A DNA stretch of 64,000 bases from Cloacibacterium rupense (GCF_014645495.1 NZ_BMLV01000001.1:858889-922888); one strand, 5' to 3'. Shown: positions 1-8,525, numbered from the stretch's first letter. The notes: generated by a model not told the origin, from the letters alone. Numbers and translations: made by a program.

Positions 1-5
1 AAATA

Positions 6-36
6 TTTGCAAAAATTAAAATACTTTATATATTTG
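6..36 (+). promoter_or_regulatory. trp operon promoter (Bacteroidota type)
   Basis: TTTG at 6-9 and TATATTTG at 29-36 are separated by exactly 19 bases. This matches the Bacteroidota sigma consensus (TTTG at -33, TAnnTTTG at -7). It predicts a transcript start near base 40, just ahead of the Trp leader peptide, so the whole trp operon would be driven from here. Confidence 0.8.
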
Positions 37-53
37 TACCAATGAAATCAACA

Positions 54-104
54 ATGAACAAAAACTGGTGGTGGCACTTATACTCTTCGCTGAGTCTAAG
101 CTAA
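54..104 (+). CDS. trpL: trp operon leader peptide with three tandem Trp codons
   Basis: A 16-residue ORF, MNKNWWWHLYSSLSLS, ends in TAA at 102-104. Three consecutive TGG codons lie at 66-74, a density very unlikely by chance, directly upstream of trpE and a terminator hairpin. An in-frame ATG also exists at 42, but the predicted transcript start near 40 would leave it almost leaderless, so ATG 54 is preferred. In ribosome-mediated attenuation, scarcity of charged tRNA-Trp stalls the ribosome on these codons and lets the downstream RNA form an antiterminator. The peptide itself probably has no other job. Confidence 0.85.
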   Translation: MNKNWWWHLYSSLSLS

Positions 105-183
105 ACTGCTATGGAAACGTTCTACGTAAACTAATTTCATAAAAGAAGACTTCAGCGATTTATCCGTTGAAGTCTTTTTTTTA
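88..183 (+). promoter_or_regulatory. trp attenuator: antiterminator strand and intrinsic terminator
   Basis: Terminator: AAGACTTCAGCG at 146-157 pairs with CGTTGAAGTCTT at 165-176 (12 pairs, one G-U), loop 158-164, followed by a T run to about 183. Competing structure: CGCTGAGTCT at 88-97, inside the end of the leader ORF, is complementary to AGACTTCAGCG at 147-157 with one bulged T. A ribosome stalled on the Trp codons (66-74) leaves 88-97 free to pair and break the terminator. A ribosome reaching the stop codon at 102-104 covers it, so transcription ends. The pairing is seen in the sequence; the mechanism is inferred by analogy with classic trp attenuators. Confidence 0.82.
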
Positions 184-199
184 TTTAAAACCTTTAAAT

Positions 200-1633
200 A
201 TGCCAACAACCAAAAACCAACAACCAAAAACTAAAATAAAAACCACTTCCAAATCTTTGATGGGAGATTTACATACCGCAATGGGAATTTATCTGAAATT
301 AAGAGATAAATTCAGAGACACTATTCTTCTTGAAAGTGCCGACCATAATGTAAATAACAATAGTTTTTCGTACATCGCCATCAACGCAATTGCAGGAGTA
401 GAAATTAAAAATCTGCAAGAAATGGAGGTTAAATTTCCTTTAACAGCTCCAGAAAAATCTGTCATTCCAGAAGGTTTGAAAATATCAGAATATTTAGAAA
501 ATTTTTCTAAAAGTTTTGATTGTGAAACGGTGAAAAATCCTGTAGAAAAAATAGCGCAAGGTTTGTTTGGTTACACTAGTTTTGATGCCGTTCAGTTTTT
601 TGAAACGATTAAATTCAAACCTCAAAGCAAAGAAGTAGAAATCCCACTTTTACGCTACAGACTCTATCAGTACGTGATTGCCATCAATCACTTTAATGAC
701 GAAATGTTCTTGATTGAAAATAAAATCGAAGGTTTAAAATCCGAAATTTTGGAAATTGAAAACATTATTCATAACAAAGATGTTGCACTCTACTCTTTCG
801 AAAAAATAGACGAAGAAACCTCTAATCTCACTGATGAAGAATACAGAAATTTGGTAGAATTAGCCAAAAAACACTGTTTCCGAGGTGATGTTTTTCAATT
901 GGTTCTCAGCAGAAGATTCGAGCAAAAATTCCAAGGAGACGAATTCAATGTTTACCGAGCTTTACGAAACATCAATCCATCTCCCTATCTATTTTTCTTT
1001 GATTATGGAGATTATAAATTAATGGGTTCTAGTCCTGAAAGTCAGTTGATTATTCAAAATCAAAAAGCAATCATTCACCCAATTGCAGGTACTTTCCGCA
1101 GAACTGGTGACACCGAAAAAGATTTACAATCTGTAGAAATTCTAAAAAAAGACCCAAAAGAAAATGCCGAACATACGATGCTCGTAGATTTAGCAAGAAA
1201 TGATTTAAGCAAATTAGGAAAAAACGTAACGGTTTCTAAATTAAAAGAAATTCAGTTGTTTTCTCACGTTATTCACATGGTTTCAGAAGTTACCGCAGAA
1301 TTAGAAGAAACCACTAATCCTTATGAAATGATTGCCACCACTTTTCCGCAAGGTACTTTAAGTGGCGCTCCAAAATATAAAGCATTGGAATTAATAGACG
1401 CTTACGAAAAATCTTCCAGAGGTTATTACGGTGGTTGTATCGGTTTTGTAGGCTTTGACGGGAGTTGCAATCAAGCGATTATGATTAGAACATTTTTGAG
1501 CAAAAACAACACACTCTTTTATCAAGCTGGAGCTGGAATTGTTGCTAAATCTTCCGAAGAAAGTGAATTGCAAGAAGTAAATAACAAACTAAACGCCTTG
1601 AAAATGGCAGTTAAAAAAGCAGAAAAATTATGA
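200..1633 (+). CDS. trpE: anthranilate synthase component I
   Basis: Converts chorismate plus ammonia (from TrpG) into anthranilate, the first committed step of tryptophan synthesis. Chorismate-binding fold motifs are present: GSSPES near residue 275, PIAGTFRRTGDTEKD, LVDLARNDLSKLG, TFPQGTLSGAPK near 381, and the C-terminal YYGGCIGF and QAGAGIV. The LLES motif near residues 41-44 matches the tryptophan feedback site known in TrpE. The reading frame is open back to a TTG at 167, but that lies inside the terminator hairpin, so ATG 200 is chosen (477 residues). The first codons are built from a heptamer repeat of the CAAAAAC/CAACAAC type, so the N terminus is low complexity. The stop overlaps the trpG start (ATGA). 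Confidence 0.97.
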   Translation: MPTTKNQQPKTKIKTTSKSLMGDLHTAMGIYLKLRDKFRDTILLESADHNVNNNSFSYIAINAIAGVEIKNLQEMEVKFPLTAPEKSVIPEGLKISEYLENFSKSFDCETVKNPVEKIAQGLFGYTSFDAVQFFETIKFKPQSKEVEIPLLRYRLYQYVIAINHFNDEMFLIENKIEGLKSEILEIENIIHNKDVALYSFEKIDEETSNLTDEEYRNLVELAKKHCFRGDVFQLVLSRRFEQKFQGDEFNVYRALRNINPSPYLFFFDYGDYKLMGSSPESQLIIQNQKAIIHPIAGTFRRTGDTEKDLQSVEILKKDPKENAEHTMLVDLARNDLSKLGKNVTVSKLKEIQLFSHVIHMVSEVTAELEETTNPYEMIATTFPQGTLSGAPKYKALELIDAYEKSSRGYYGGCIGFVGFDGSCNQAIMIRTFLSKNNTLFYQAGAGIVAKSSEESELQEVNNKLNALKMAVKKAEKL

Positions 1634-2196
1634 AAGTTTTAGTTTTCGATAATTACGATAGTTTTACTTATAATTTGGTTCAAATTGTAGAACAAATTTT
1701 GGGCGAAAAAGTAGATGTATTCAGAAATGACGAAATTCCTTTGGAAGACATCAACCAATATGATAAAATTATCCTTTCACCTGGACCAGGAATTCCCGAA
1801 GAAGCAGGAATTTTACTTGACGTGATTAAAAAATATGCTCCAACAAAATCTATTTTTGGAGTTTGTTTGGGGCAACAAGCAATTGCCGAAGCTTTCGGTG
1901 GAAGTTTAATTAATCTTTCTGAAATTTATCACGGAGTTGCCACCGAAGCAAAACAAATAAAACCTCACAAAATTTTAGAAAATTTACCCGAAGTTTTAGA
2001 AGTTGGGCGGTATCATTCTTGGGCGGTAAATCCTGATGATTTTCCTGAAGAATTAGAAATTACTTCTATTGATAATTCTGGAATGATTATGAGCCTAAAA
2101 CACAAAAAGTACGATGTACACGCAGTACAGTATCATCCTGAAAGTATTTTAACACCGAAAGGAAGAGAAATTTTAGAGAATTTTTTAAAAAGCTAA
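1630..2196 (+). CDS. trpG: anthranilate synthase component II (glutamine amidotransferase)
   Basis: A class I glutamine amidotransferase that supplies ammonia to TrpE. The 188 residues match a stand-alone TrpG. The nucleophile Cys lies in GVCLGQQ near residue 79 and the His/Glu pair in YHPESIL near 168-170; the oxyanion SPGPGIPEEAG motif is also visible. The start overlaps trpE by four bases (ATGA), implying translational coupling and 1:1 expression. In some bacteria this subunit also serves 4-aminobenzoate synthesis, but the operon context supports the tryptophan role. Confidence 0.96.
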   Translation: MKVLVFDNYDSFTYNLVQIVEQILGEKVDVFRNDEIPLEDINQYDKIILSPGPGIPEEAGILLDVIKKYAPTKSIFGVCLGQQAIAEAFGGSLINLSEIYHGVATEAKQIKPHKILENLPEVLEVGRYHSWAVNPDDFPEELEITSIDNSGMIMSLKHKKYDVHAVQYHPESILTPKGREILENFLKS

Positions 2197-2217
2197 TGGC
2201 CAATTGCAAATAGCACT

Positions 2218-3207
2218 ATGAAACAAATATTACAATACCTTTTCAATCATCAAACATTGACCAAAGCCGAAGCAAAGGCGATAATGATTGAAATTGCACA
2301 AAATAAATTCAACGAAACAGAAGTTTCGGCGTTTATCACCGTTTTTATGATGCGAAGCATTACGCTAGAAGAAATGCAAGGTTTTCGAGATGCTTTGCTA
2401 GATTTGGCGGTAAAAGTAGATCTCGGAACTCACGATTTGGTTGACATTGTTGGAACTGGCGGTGATGGAAAAAACACCTTTAATATTTCCACTTTGGCAA
2501 GTTTCATCGTTGCAGGAACCGGACAAAAAGTAGCAAAACACGGTAATTATGGCGTTTCTGCGATTTCTGGTTCGTCTAATGTCTTGGAGGAATTAGGGTA
2601 CAAATTCAAAAATAATCAAGAAGATTTGAAGAAAGATTTAGAAAAAGCCAATATTTGCTTTCTTCACGCTCCGCTTTTTCATCCAGCGTTGAAATCGGTT
2701 GCACCTTTGAGAAAAGGATTAGGTTTAAGAACTTTTTTTAATCTTTTGGGACCTTTGGTAAATCCTGCAAAACCAAAATTTTCTATGATTGGCGTTTACA
2801 GTTTAGAAATTGCGAGGTTGTATCAATATATTTTACAAAAAAACAACGAAGATTTTATGTTGGTTCACGCTTTAGACGGTTACGACGAGATTTCCTTGAC
2901 AGGCGACACCAAAATTTTCAATAAAAATGGAGAAGAAATTTTCTCTGCTGAAGAATTAGGTTTCAAAAATATTGCTCCAGAAACTATTTTTGGAGGAAAT
3001 TCTAAAGAAGAAGCTGCCAAAATTTTCAGAAATATTTTAGAAGGAAAAGGAACTTACGAACAAAACGCCGTAGTTCTTGCCAATGCTGCAAAAGCATTAC
3101 AAAATACTGGGAAATTTGAAAATTACGAGGCAAGTTTAGCTGCTGCAAAAGAGAGTTTAGAAAACGGAAAAGCTTTGGAATGTCTTATTAAACTAATTGA
3201 AAATTGA
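2218..3207 (+). CDS. trpD: anthranilate phosphoribosyltransferase
   Basis: Transfers phosphoribosyl from PRPP to anthranilate. The 329 residues carry the family landmarks: GTGGDGKNTFNIST (PRPP-binding glycine-rich loop) near residues 79-92, KHGNYGVSAISGS with NVLEELG near 107-125, and the RKGLGLRTFFNLLGPLVNP stretch. The start is 21 bases after trpG. The last codons and the TGA stop lie inside a heptamer repeat (ATTGAAA type) that runs on into the trpD-trpC gap, so the very C terminus is probably variable between strains. Confidence 0.96.
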   Translation: MKQILQYLFNHQTLTKAEAKAIMIEIAQNKFNETEVSAFITVFMMRSITLEEMQGFRDALLDLAVKVDLGTHDLVDIVGTGGDGKNTFNISTLASFIVAGTGQKVAKHGNYGVSAISGSSNVLEELGYKFKNNQEDLKKDLEKANICFLHAPLFHPALKSVAPLRKGLGLRTFFNLLGPLVNPAKPKFSMIGVYSLEIARLYQYILQKNNEDFMLVHALDGYDEISLTGDTKIFNKNGEEIFSAEELGFKNIAPETIFGGNSKEEAAKIFRNILEGKGTYEQNAVVLANAAKALQNTGKFENYEASLAAAKESLENGKALECLIKLIEN

Positions 3208-3333
3208 AAATTGAAAGTTGAAAATTAGAAAAATTGCGAACTCTGCAATTCATCTTTAGATGAATCTTTGCGAACTTAAAAATATTTTCAAAGTTGTAAA
3301 AAAAATCTTTGCGCTCTTTGCGTTTTAAAAAAC
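3196..3333 (+). repeat. trpD-trpC spacer with heptamer repeats and CTTTGCG repeats
   Basis: This is the longest gap within the core of the operon. It starts with four to five copies of ATTGAAA/GTTGAAA (3196-3230) that include the trpD stop codon. It continues with scattered CTTTGCG copies, including CTTTGCGCTCTTTGCG just before trpC. I see no convincing promoter or terminator. The CTTTGCG elements resemble, in reverse orientation, the AACGCAAAGG starts of the direct repeats at the end of the window. Confidence 0.7.
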
Positions 3334-4113
3334 ATGAACATTTTAGATAAAATAATAGTTAGAAAAAAAGAAGAAATAGCTTTCTCAAAAAGTAAAATTT
3401 CTGTTGATGAACTCAAAAATTCAGAATTTTTTGGGAAAGAAACTTTTTCTTTGAAAGAATCTGTAAAATCCAGAAACGGAATTATCGCAGAATTTAAAAG
3501 ACAATCGCCTTCAAAAGGAATCATCAACGATAAAGTTTCACCTTCGGAAGTAGTTACCAAATACGAAGAGTTCGGTGCAAGTGGAATTTCAATTCTCACG
3601 GATAAAGATTTTTTTGGAGGAAATTTTGAGGATATTTTGAATGTTAGAAATTCAGTAAATATTCCGATTTTGAGGAAAGATTTTATGGTAGATGAATACC
3701 AATTTTATGAAGCAAAATCATTCGGTGCAGATGTCATTTTACTGATTGCAGCTTGTCTTTCCACTAGTCAAGTTCAGGAGTTTACAGATTTGGCTCACGA
3801 ATTGAATTTGGAAGTTTTGTTAGAAATTCACACCGAAGAAGAGTTAAAACATTTCAATTCTGAAATTGATTTGGTGGGAATTAACAACAGAAATTTAAAA
3901 GATTTCAAAGTTGATTTACAGCATTCAGTCAATTTAAAAAATCTCCTTCCAAAAGGAACTTTATCAGTTGCCGAAAGTGGAATTTACAATGTAGAAGATT
4001 TTAAATTTCTGAAAGAAAAAGGATTTGATGCTTTCTTGATGGGCGAATATTTTATGAAAAACGAAAATCCCGGAAATAAATTCAAAGAATTTGTTTCTAA
4101 TGTAACAATATAG
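3334..4113 (+). CDS. trpC: indole-3-glycerol phosphate synthase
   Basis: Closes the indole ring from CdRP. The 259-residue TIM barrel has the signature IIAEFKRQSPSKG (residues about 50-62) with the catalytic Glu and Lys and the phosphate-binding SPS. LRKDFMVDEYQ, VLLEIHTEEEL, GINNRNLKDFKVD and the C-terminal AESGIY are also present. It is a stand-alone enzyme rather than the TrpC-TrpF fusion of enterics; trpF follows as a separate gene. ATG 3334 sits directly after the repeat-rich spacer. Confidence 0.96.
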   Translation: MNILDKIIVRKKEEIAFSKSKISVDELKNSEFFGKETFSLKESVKSRNGIIAEFKRQSPSKGIINDKVSPSEVVTKYEEFGASGISILTDKDFFGGNFEDILNVRNSVNIPILRKDFMVDEYQFYEAKSFGADVILLIAACLSTSQVQEFTDLAHELNLEVLLEIHTEEELKHFNSEIDLVGINNRNLKDFKVDLQHSVNLKNLLPKGTLSVAESGIYNVEDFKFLKEKGFDAFLMGEYFMKNENPGNKFKEFVSNVTI

Positions 4114-4134
4114 AAATGTAACAATTTACCAATA

Positions 4135-4800
4135 ATGAAAAGCCAAAAGCCAAAAGCTAAAAGCCAATTGCAAATTAAAGTTTGTGGTTTAACTCAACAG
4201 TCTCAAATTCAAGAATTAATTTCTTTGAATGTAGATTTTTTAGGCTTTATTTTCTACGAAAAATCTCCAAGATTTGTATTGAATCATTTGAGTTTAAAAG
4301 AAATTGCAGAAATTAATCATCAAGGGAAAGTAGGCGTTTTCGTGAATGAAACGGTTGAAAAAATTGTCGAAATTTCAGAAAAAGCAAAACTCAATTTTAT
4401 TCAATTGCACGGAGATGAAGAAGAAGAATTTGTAAAAAAGTTAGGGTTAAAGTTGAGCAAAAACACTAAAATCATTAAAGTAATTAGAATTGGTAATCAA
4501 AAGAAAGAAGAATTGGAAAAAACCATCAACCATCAACCATCAACCATCAACTATTTTTTATTCGACACAGACAGCAAAGCTTTCGGAGGAACAGGAAAAA
4601 CTTTTGATTGGCAAATTCTCAACGAAATAGAAATTCCAATTCCTTATTTTTTAAGTGGCGGAATTTCGTTAGAAAACATCCATCAACTATCAACCATCAA
4701 CCATCAACCAATTGCTTTAGACATCAATTCAAAATTTGAAATTGAGGCAGGTATTAAAGATGTAGAAAAAATAAAAACATTCAAATCATTATTAAAATGA
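4135..4800 (+). CDS. trpF: phosphoribosylanthranilate isomerase with heptamer-encoded insertions
   Basis: Isomerises PRA to CdRP. The general base Cys lies in KVCGLT (near residue 17) and the general acid Asp in [19 protein letters not shown] (from about residue 141); LSGGI and ALDINSKFE complete the phosphate site. Unusually, three stretches are encoded by heptamer tandem repeats: the N terminus [10 protein letters not shown] (AAAAGCC units), the loop INHQPSTIN just before the catalytic strand (ACCATCA units, 4521-4553), and the loop [11 protein letters not shown] after LSGGI (4677-4711). The total of 221 residues is slightly longer than usual for TrpF, consistent with these loops. A change of one repeat unit would shift the frame. 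The 3' end overlaps trpB (ATGA). Confidence 0.95.
   Translation: MKSQKPKAKSQLQIKVCGLTQQSQIQELISLNVDFLGFIFYEKSPRFVLNHLSLKEIAEINHQGKVGVFVNETVEKIVEISEKAKLNFIQLHGDEEEEFVKKLGLKLSKNTKIIKVIRIGNQKKEELEKTINHQPSTINYFLFDTDSKAFGGTGKTFDWQILNEIEIPIPYFLSGGISLENIHQLSTINHQPIALDINSKFEIEAGIKDVEKIKTFKSLLK
4521..4553 (+). repeat. heptamer tandem repeat inside trpF (first)
   Basis: About four and a half copies of the 7-base unit ACCATCA lie in the trpF reading frame and encode INHQPSTIN. Seven is not a multiple of three, so slippage by one unit would frameshift trpF and, by polarity, could affect trpB, which overlaps the trpF stop. Confidence 0.85.
4677..4711 (+). repeat. heptamer tandem repeat inside trpF (second)
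   Basis: A second heptamer run of the same ATCAACC/ATCAACT family lies 124 bases after the first, again in frame, encoding [11 protein letters not shown] in a surface-loop position between LSGGI and ALDINSKFE. The same unit occurs in untranslated heptamer runs elsewhere in the window (near 40980 and 62650, on the opposite strand). Confidence 0.8.
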
Positions 4801-5981
4801 CATATAAAAACCCTGACAAAAACGGATATTACGGAGAATTTGGTGGCGCATTTGTTCCAGAAATGCTCTATCCAAACGTGGAAGAACTTCAACATAATTA
4901 TATAGAAATTATAGAATCTGAAGAGTTCAAAACCGAGCTCAATGATTTATTGAAAGATTATGTAGGAAGAGCTACTCCACTTTATTTTGCAAAAAATTTA
5001 AGCGAAAAATACAGCACTAATGTTTACCTGAAACGTGAAGACTTAAACCATACTGGCGCTCATAAAATCAATAACGCTCTCGGACAAGTTCTTCTCGCCA
5101 AAAAACTAGGAAAAAAGAGAATTATTGCCGAAACTGGAGCTGGTCAACACGGCGTTGCAACGGCGACAGCTTGCGCTTTAATGAATCTGGAATGCATCGT
5201 TTATATGGGAGAAATTGACATTGCGAGACAAGCTCCTAATGTTGCAAGAATGAAAATGCTCGGAGCAAAAGTTGTTCCTGCAACTTCTGGCTCAAAAACT
5301 TTGAAAGACGCTGTAAATGAAGCACTGAGAGATTGGATTAACAATGCTACAACTACCCATTACATCATCGGAAGTGTAGTTGGCCCACATCCTTTTCCAG
5401 ATTTGGTGGCGAGATTTCAGAGTGTAATTTCCGAGGAAATTAAATGGCAATTGAAAGAGAAAATAGGTAGAAAAAATCCGGATTACGTAATTGCTTGTGT
5501 TGGCGGAGGAAGCAATGCAGCAGGAACTTTTTACCATTTTGTAGATGAACCTTCTGTGAAAATTATTGCGGCAGAAGCTGGTGGTTTCGGCGTAAATTCA
5601 GGAAAATCTGCAGCTACAACTTTTCTTGGAACAACTGGCGTTTTGCATGGTAGTAAAAGTATTGTGATGCAAACCAATGATGGACAAGTGATAGAACCTC
5701 ACTCTATTTCTGCAGGGTTAGATTACCCAGGAATTGGGCCTTTTCACGCTAATTTATTTAAAAATAATCGTGCAGAATTTTTCAGTATTAATGATGATGA
5801 AGCGTTAGAATCTGCTTTTGAATTGACTAAATTAGAAGGCATTATTCCCGCTTTGGAAAGTTCACACGCATTGCAAGTTTTGAAGAAGAAAACCTTCCAA
5901 AAAGACGATGTAGTCGTAATTTGCTTAAGCGGACGTGGTGATAAAGATATGGAAACGTATTTGAAACATTTATCACAATGA
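4797..5981 (+). CDS. trpB: tryptophan synthase beta chain
   Basis: PLP enzyme that condenses indole and serine to tryptophan. The 394 residues are typical of TrpB1. [20 protein letters not shown] carries the PLP lysine (near residue 89), [12 protein letters not shown] the substrate carboxylate loop, [12 protein letters not shown] (about 234-245) the PLP-phosphate glycine loop, and [11 protein letters not shown] and ESSHAL are conserved. It overlaps trpF by four bases at the start and the DoxX-like gene at the end. Its partner TrpA is encoded 1.4 kb downstream, after two non-trp genes. Confidence 0.97.
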   Translation: MTYKNPDKNGYYGEFGGAFVPEMLYPNVEELQHNYIEIIESEEFKTELNDLLKDYVGRATPLYFAKNLSEKYSTNVYLKREDLNHTGAHKINNALGQVLLAKKLGKKRIIAETGAGQHGVATATACALMNLECIVYMGEIDIARQAPNVARMKMLGAKVVPATSGSKTLKDAVNEALRDWINNATTTHYIIGSVVGPHPFPDLVARFQSVISEEIKWQLKEKIGRKNPDYVIACVGGGSNAAGTFYHFVDEPSVKIIAAEAGGFGVNSGKSAATTFLGTTGVLHGSKSIVMQTNDGQVIEPHSISAGLDYPGIGPFHANLFKNNRAEFFSINDDEALESAFELTKLEGIIPALESSHALQVLKKKTFQKDDVVVICLSGRGDKDMETYLKHLSQ

Positions 5982-6532
5982 AATTATTTTCTCGTAAAGA
6001 ATTTATTGAACTCTTAGAATGGGTTTTTGTTTTGTATGTTGCGCTTCATATGAGCGTATATGGTGCAGCAAAATACATTCAGTTCGGAGACATCAATCAA
6101 TATACGCAACCTTTAAATTCATACAAAGGAATGCAACTAATGTGGGCTTTTTATGCCTATTCAAAAACTTTTTCAGTCATTATAGGTATTTTTGAAATTG
6201 TAGGTTCGGTTTTATTAATCCTTCCAAAAACCAGAATTTTAGGTGGATTTATTTTGACTTCAATTCTTGTTAACATCATTTTACAAGATATTTTTTATGG
6301 AGTTCATCTCGGTGCTTTGTTAGGTGCTATTCTTTACCAGATTCTAATTTTTATTATATTTTATTGGCATAGAAAACAAATTTTGCAAGCATTTTCTAAA
6401 TTAAAACTTACCAATGCATTAATTCTAAAGAATAACTTTTTAAAATACGTTATCACTGGAATTCTAATTTTTATTGGTTTATACTACATTCCAAAAATTA
6501 TGGTATCAATCATTCATTTTTTTAATATTTAA
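5978..6532 (+). CDS. DoxX-like integral membrane protein in the trp operon
   Basis: A 184-residue protein with about five hydrophobic segments (near residues 12-30, 64-84, 88-106, 112-131 and 152-180), resembling small DoxX-like inner-membrane proteins. It starts at an ATGA overlap with trpB, so it is co-translated with the operon. There is no catalytic motif. Some flavobacteria may carry a similar gene here, but I cannot verify that. Its role, possibly quinone- or redox-related or in metabolite handling, is not inferable from sequence. Confidence is high that it is a gene and moderate for the family. Confidence 0.7.
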   Translation: MKLFSRKEFIELLEWVFVLYVALHMSVYGAAKYIQFGDINQYTQPLNSYKGMQLMWAFYAYSKTFSVIIGIFEIVGSVLLILPKTRILGGFILTSILVNIILQDIFYGVHLGALLGAILYQILIFIIFYWHRKQILQAFSKLKLTNALILKNNFLKYVITGILIFIGLYYIPKIMVSIIHFFNI

Positions 6533-6542
6533 TTTGATAAAT

Positions 6543-7331
6543 ATGACACAAAGAATCTATCAAATAGACGCTTTTGCAGAGAAACTTTTCACGGGAAATC
6601 CAGCAGCTGTTTGTCCGCTAATACACTGGTTAAATGATGAAACGATGCAGAAAATCGCCGCCGAAAACAACTTGGCAGAAACCGCTTTTACCGTTCCTGT
6701 AGAAAATGGCTATGAAATTCGTTGGTTTACACCAGAAGTTGAAGTAGATTTATGCGGTCACGCTACTCTAGCATCGGCATTTGTTTTAATGAATTTTGAA
6801 GGATTTACGGAAGCTAAAATCAATTTCTTTTCTAGAAAAAGCGGAATACTTACCGTTACTAAAAATGGTGATTTATTAACTTTAGACTTCCCAAAAGATA
6901 ATCTTCAAAAAGTGGAAAATTTATCTATTTTTGAGAAATGTTTTGCTTTTCAACCCATTGAAGCTTATCGAGGAAAAACAGATTATTTATTGATTTTTGA
7001 AAATGAACTTCAAATTCAAAATATACAACCCAAAATTTCAGAAATTACAAAAATAGAGGCTAGAGGAATCATTGTAAGTTCAAAATCAGATAATTACGAT
7101 TTTACTTCTAGATTTTTTGGTCCCAATTGCGGAGTAAATGAAGATCCTGTTACGGGTTCTGCTCACACTACTTTAACGCCATTTTGGGCAGAAAACTTAG
7201 GCAAAACTAAACTTATTGCGAAACAAATTTCAAAACGTGGTGGTGTTTTAGAATGCGAATTAAAAAACGATAGAATTCTCATCAGCGGAAAATGCAAAAC
7301 CTACCTAAAAGGCGAAATATTCATTCTTTAA
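6543..7331 (+). CDS. PhzF family isomerase/epimerase
   Basis: A PhzF-family protein (262 residues). It has the N-terminal IYQIDAFAEKLFTGNPAAVC, the catalytic glutamate in NLAETAF (E46), the DLCGHATLASA motif, and the second-half counterpart GVNEDPVTGSAHTTL. PhzF of phenazine synthesis isomerises a chorismate-derived dihydroxyanthranilate, but most family members have unknown substrates. The frame is open upstream to 6474, overlapping the DoxX-like gene; ATG 6543 after that gene's stop gives the canonical N terminus. Its place between trpB and trpA invites a link to anthranilate or tryptophan metabolism, but that is inference. Confidence 0.88.
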   Translation: MTQRIYQIDAFAEKLFTGNPAAVCPLIHWLNDETMQKIAAENNLAETAFTVPVENGYEIRWFTPEVEVDLCGHATLASAFVLMNFEGFTEAKINFFSRKSGILTVTKNGDLLTLDFPKDNLQKVENLSIFEKCFAFQPIEAYRGKTDYLLIFENELQIQNIQPKISEITKIEARGIIVSSKSDNYDFTSRFFGPNCGVNEDPVTGSAHTTLTPFWAENLGKTKLIAKQISKRGGVLECELKNDRILISGKCKTYLKGEIFIL

Positions 7332-7342
7332 AAACGATTATT

Positions 7343-8074
7343 ATGAAAAAATTAAATATATATTTCACTGCAGGAATTCCTAATTTGGAAGATACCACAG
7401 AAATGATGAAAACCATCCAGAATTCTGGTGCAGATATGATGGAAATCGGAATGCCTTATTCTGATCCTGTTGCAGATGGCCCTGTAATTCAGGAAGCACA
7501 CGAATTGGCTCTAAAAAATGGAATGACGATTGCCAAGCTTTTTTCTCAACTGAAATCAGTGAAAAATGAAATCAACATTCCTGTGATTTTGATGGGTTAT
7601 ATTAACCCTGTTTTGAGTTTTGGTTTTGAAAAATTCTGCGAAGAATGTGCTAATTCAGGAGTTTCGGGATTGATTATTCCAGATTTACCTCCCATTGAAT
7701 TTGAAAAAAATTATCAACCTATTTTAGAAAAATATGGATTGAATTTTACCTTTTTAGTAACGCCAGAAACTTCGGAAGAGCGTATTAAATATTTAGATTC
7801 TTTAAGTTCTGGATTTTTATATGCCGTTTCTAGTTCATCTACCACAGGAAACGAAAACAAAGAAGTGAAAAACGAAGAATATTTGAATAAATTAGCTTCC
7901 ATCAAACTTAAAAACCCTGTAATGATTGGTTTTGGAATCAAAAATAAATCAGATTTCGAACAAGTTACCGAAAAATCACAAGGCGGAATTATAGGAACTG
8001 CTTTCGTAAAAACAATTCTAGAAAACGAAAATTGGAAAGAAAAGGCCGAAGAATTTATTAAAGCTATCAAATAA
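7343..8074 (+). CDS. trpA: tryptophan synthase alpha chain
   Basis: Cleaves indole-3-glycerol phosphate to indole, which is channelled to TrpB. The catalytic Glu is in MEIGMPYSDP (E34) and the Asp in DPVADGPVIQ (D45), with the same 11-residue spacing as E49/D60 of E. coli. YFTAGIPNLEDT and GLIIPDLPP are also conserved. At 243 residues it is shorter at the N terminus than the E. coli protein. The open frame extends upstream into phzF, but ATG 7343 gives the family N terminus. It is the last gene of the operon, followed directly by a terminator. Confidence 0.96.
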   Translation: MKKLNIYFTAGIPNLEDTTEMMKTIQNSGADMMEIGMPYSDPVADGPVIQEAHELALKNGMTIAKLFSQLKSVKNEINIPVILMGYINPVLSFGFEKFCEECANSGVSGLIIPDLPPIEFEKNYQPILEKYGLNFTFLVTPETSEERIKYLDSLSSGFLYAVSSSSTTGNENKEVKNEEYLNKLASIKLKNPVMIGFGIKNKSDFEQVTEKSQGGIIGTAFVKTILENENWKEKAEEFIKAIK

Positions 8075-8076
8075 AA

Positions 8077-8101
8077 AAAACCTCGATTAAATCGAGGTTT
8101 T
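8077..8101. terminator. bidirectional intrinsic terminator after trpA
   Basis: A perfect 11-bp stem (AAAACCTCGAT at 8077-8087, ATCGAGGTTTT at 8091-8101) with a three-base loop, flanked by A on one side and T on the other. It lies two bases past the trpA stop and four bases past the end of the convergent META lipoprotein gene, so it can serve both directions. Confidence 0.9.
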
Positions 8102-8105
8102 CAGC

Positions 8106-8498
8106 TTATTTTTTGAATCTTAACAAAAGAAGATTATCTTTATAAAGTTCTAAATAACCGTCTTTCACAGTATATTTATTGGCTTGTTCTAACAAATTAA
8201 AGAAATTTTGTTCTGTTTTTAGGTCATTACAAGCCATCTTGGTAGAACCTACATTTCCAATAAGAAAAGTACCAGTCTTGGCATCTACCGTAGCTTCAGC
8301 AAAGAAATTATTGCAACCACCGTTTCCAGAAATTCTCTTATCCTCTATGTTTAAAGTAGGAATTTTACTCCCCGAAACTTGGTCAGCCAATGTCCATTGG
8401 GTATTGGTAACCACTTCTTGTTTAGAAGATTTACCCATTTGAGAAGCACAAGAAGCAACAACAATCAATGCAAAAAGTGCTAAAACTATATTTTTCAT
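8106..8498 (-). CDS. META domain (HslJ-like) lipoprotein
   Basis: A 130-residue lipoprotein. The signal peptide ends in the lipobox VVASC (Cys17), followed by a META domain (TQWTLADQVSGSK, IEDKRISGNGGCNNFF, VGSTKMAC, FFNLLEQANKY). Such proteins are linked to heat-shock or stress phenotypes in E. coli HslJ but have no known catalytic function. It starts 27 bases after pheT on the same strand, so it is probably co-transcribed. Confidence 0.85.
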   Translation of the reverse strand: MKNIVLALFALIVVASCASQMGKSSKQEVVTNTQWTLADQVSGSKIPTLNIEDKRISGNGGCNNFFAEATVDAKTGTFLIGNVGSTKMACNDLKTEQNFFNLLEQANKYTVKDGYLELYKDNLLLLRFKK

Positions 8499-8525
8499 AT
8501 GATATATTTTGATTAATGGTTACTA

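Noticed and set aside
167..199. TTG start for trpE at 167
   Set aside because: It lies inside the terminator hairpin; the ATG at 200 is outside it and gives a normal N terminus.
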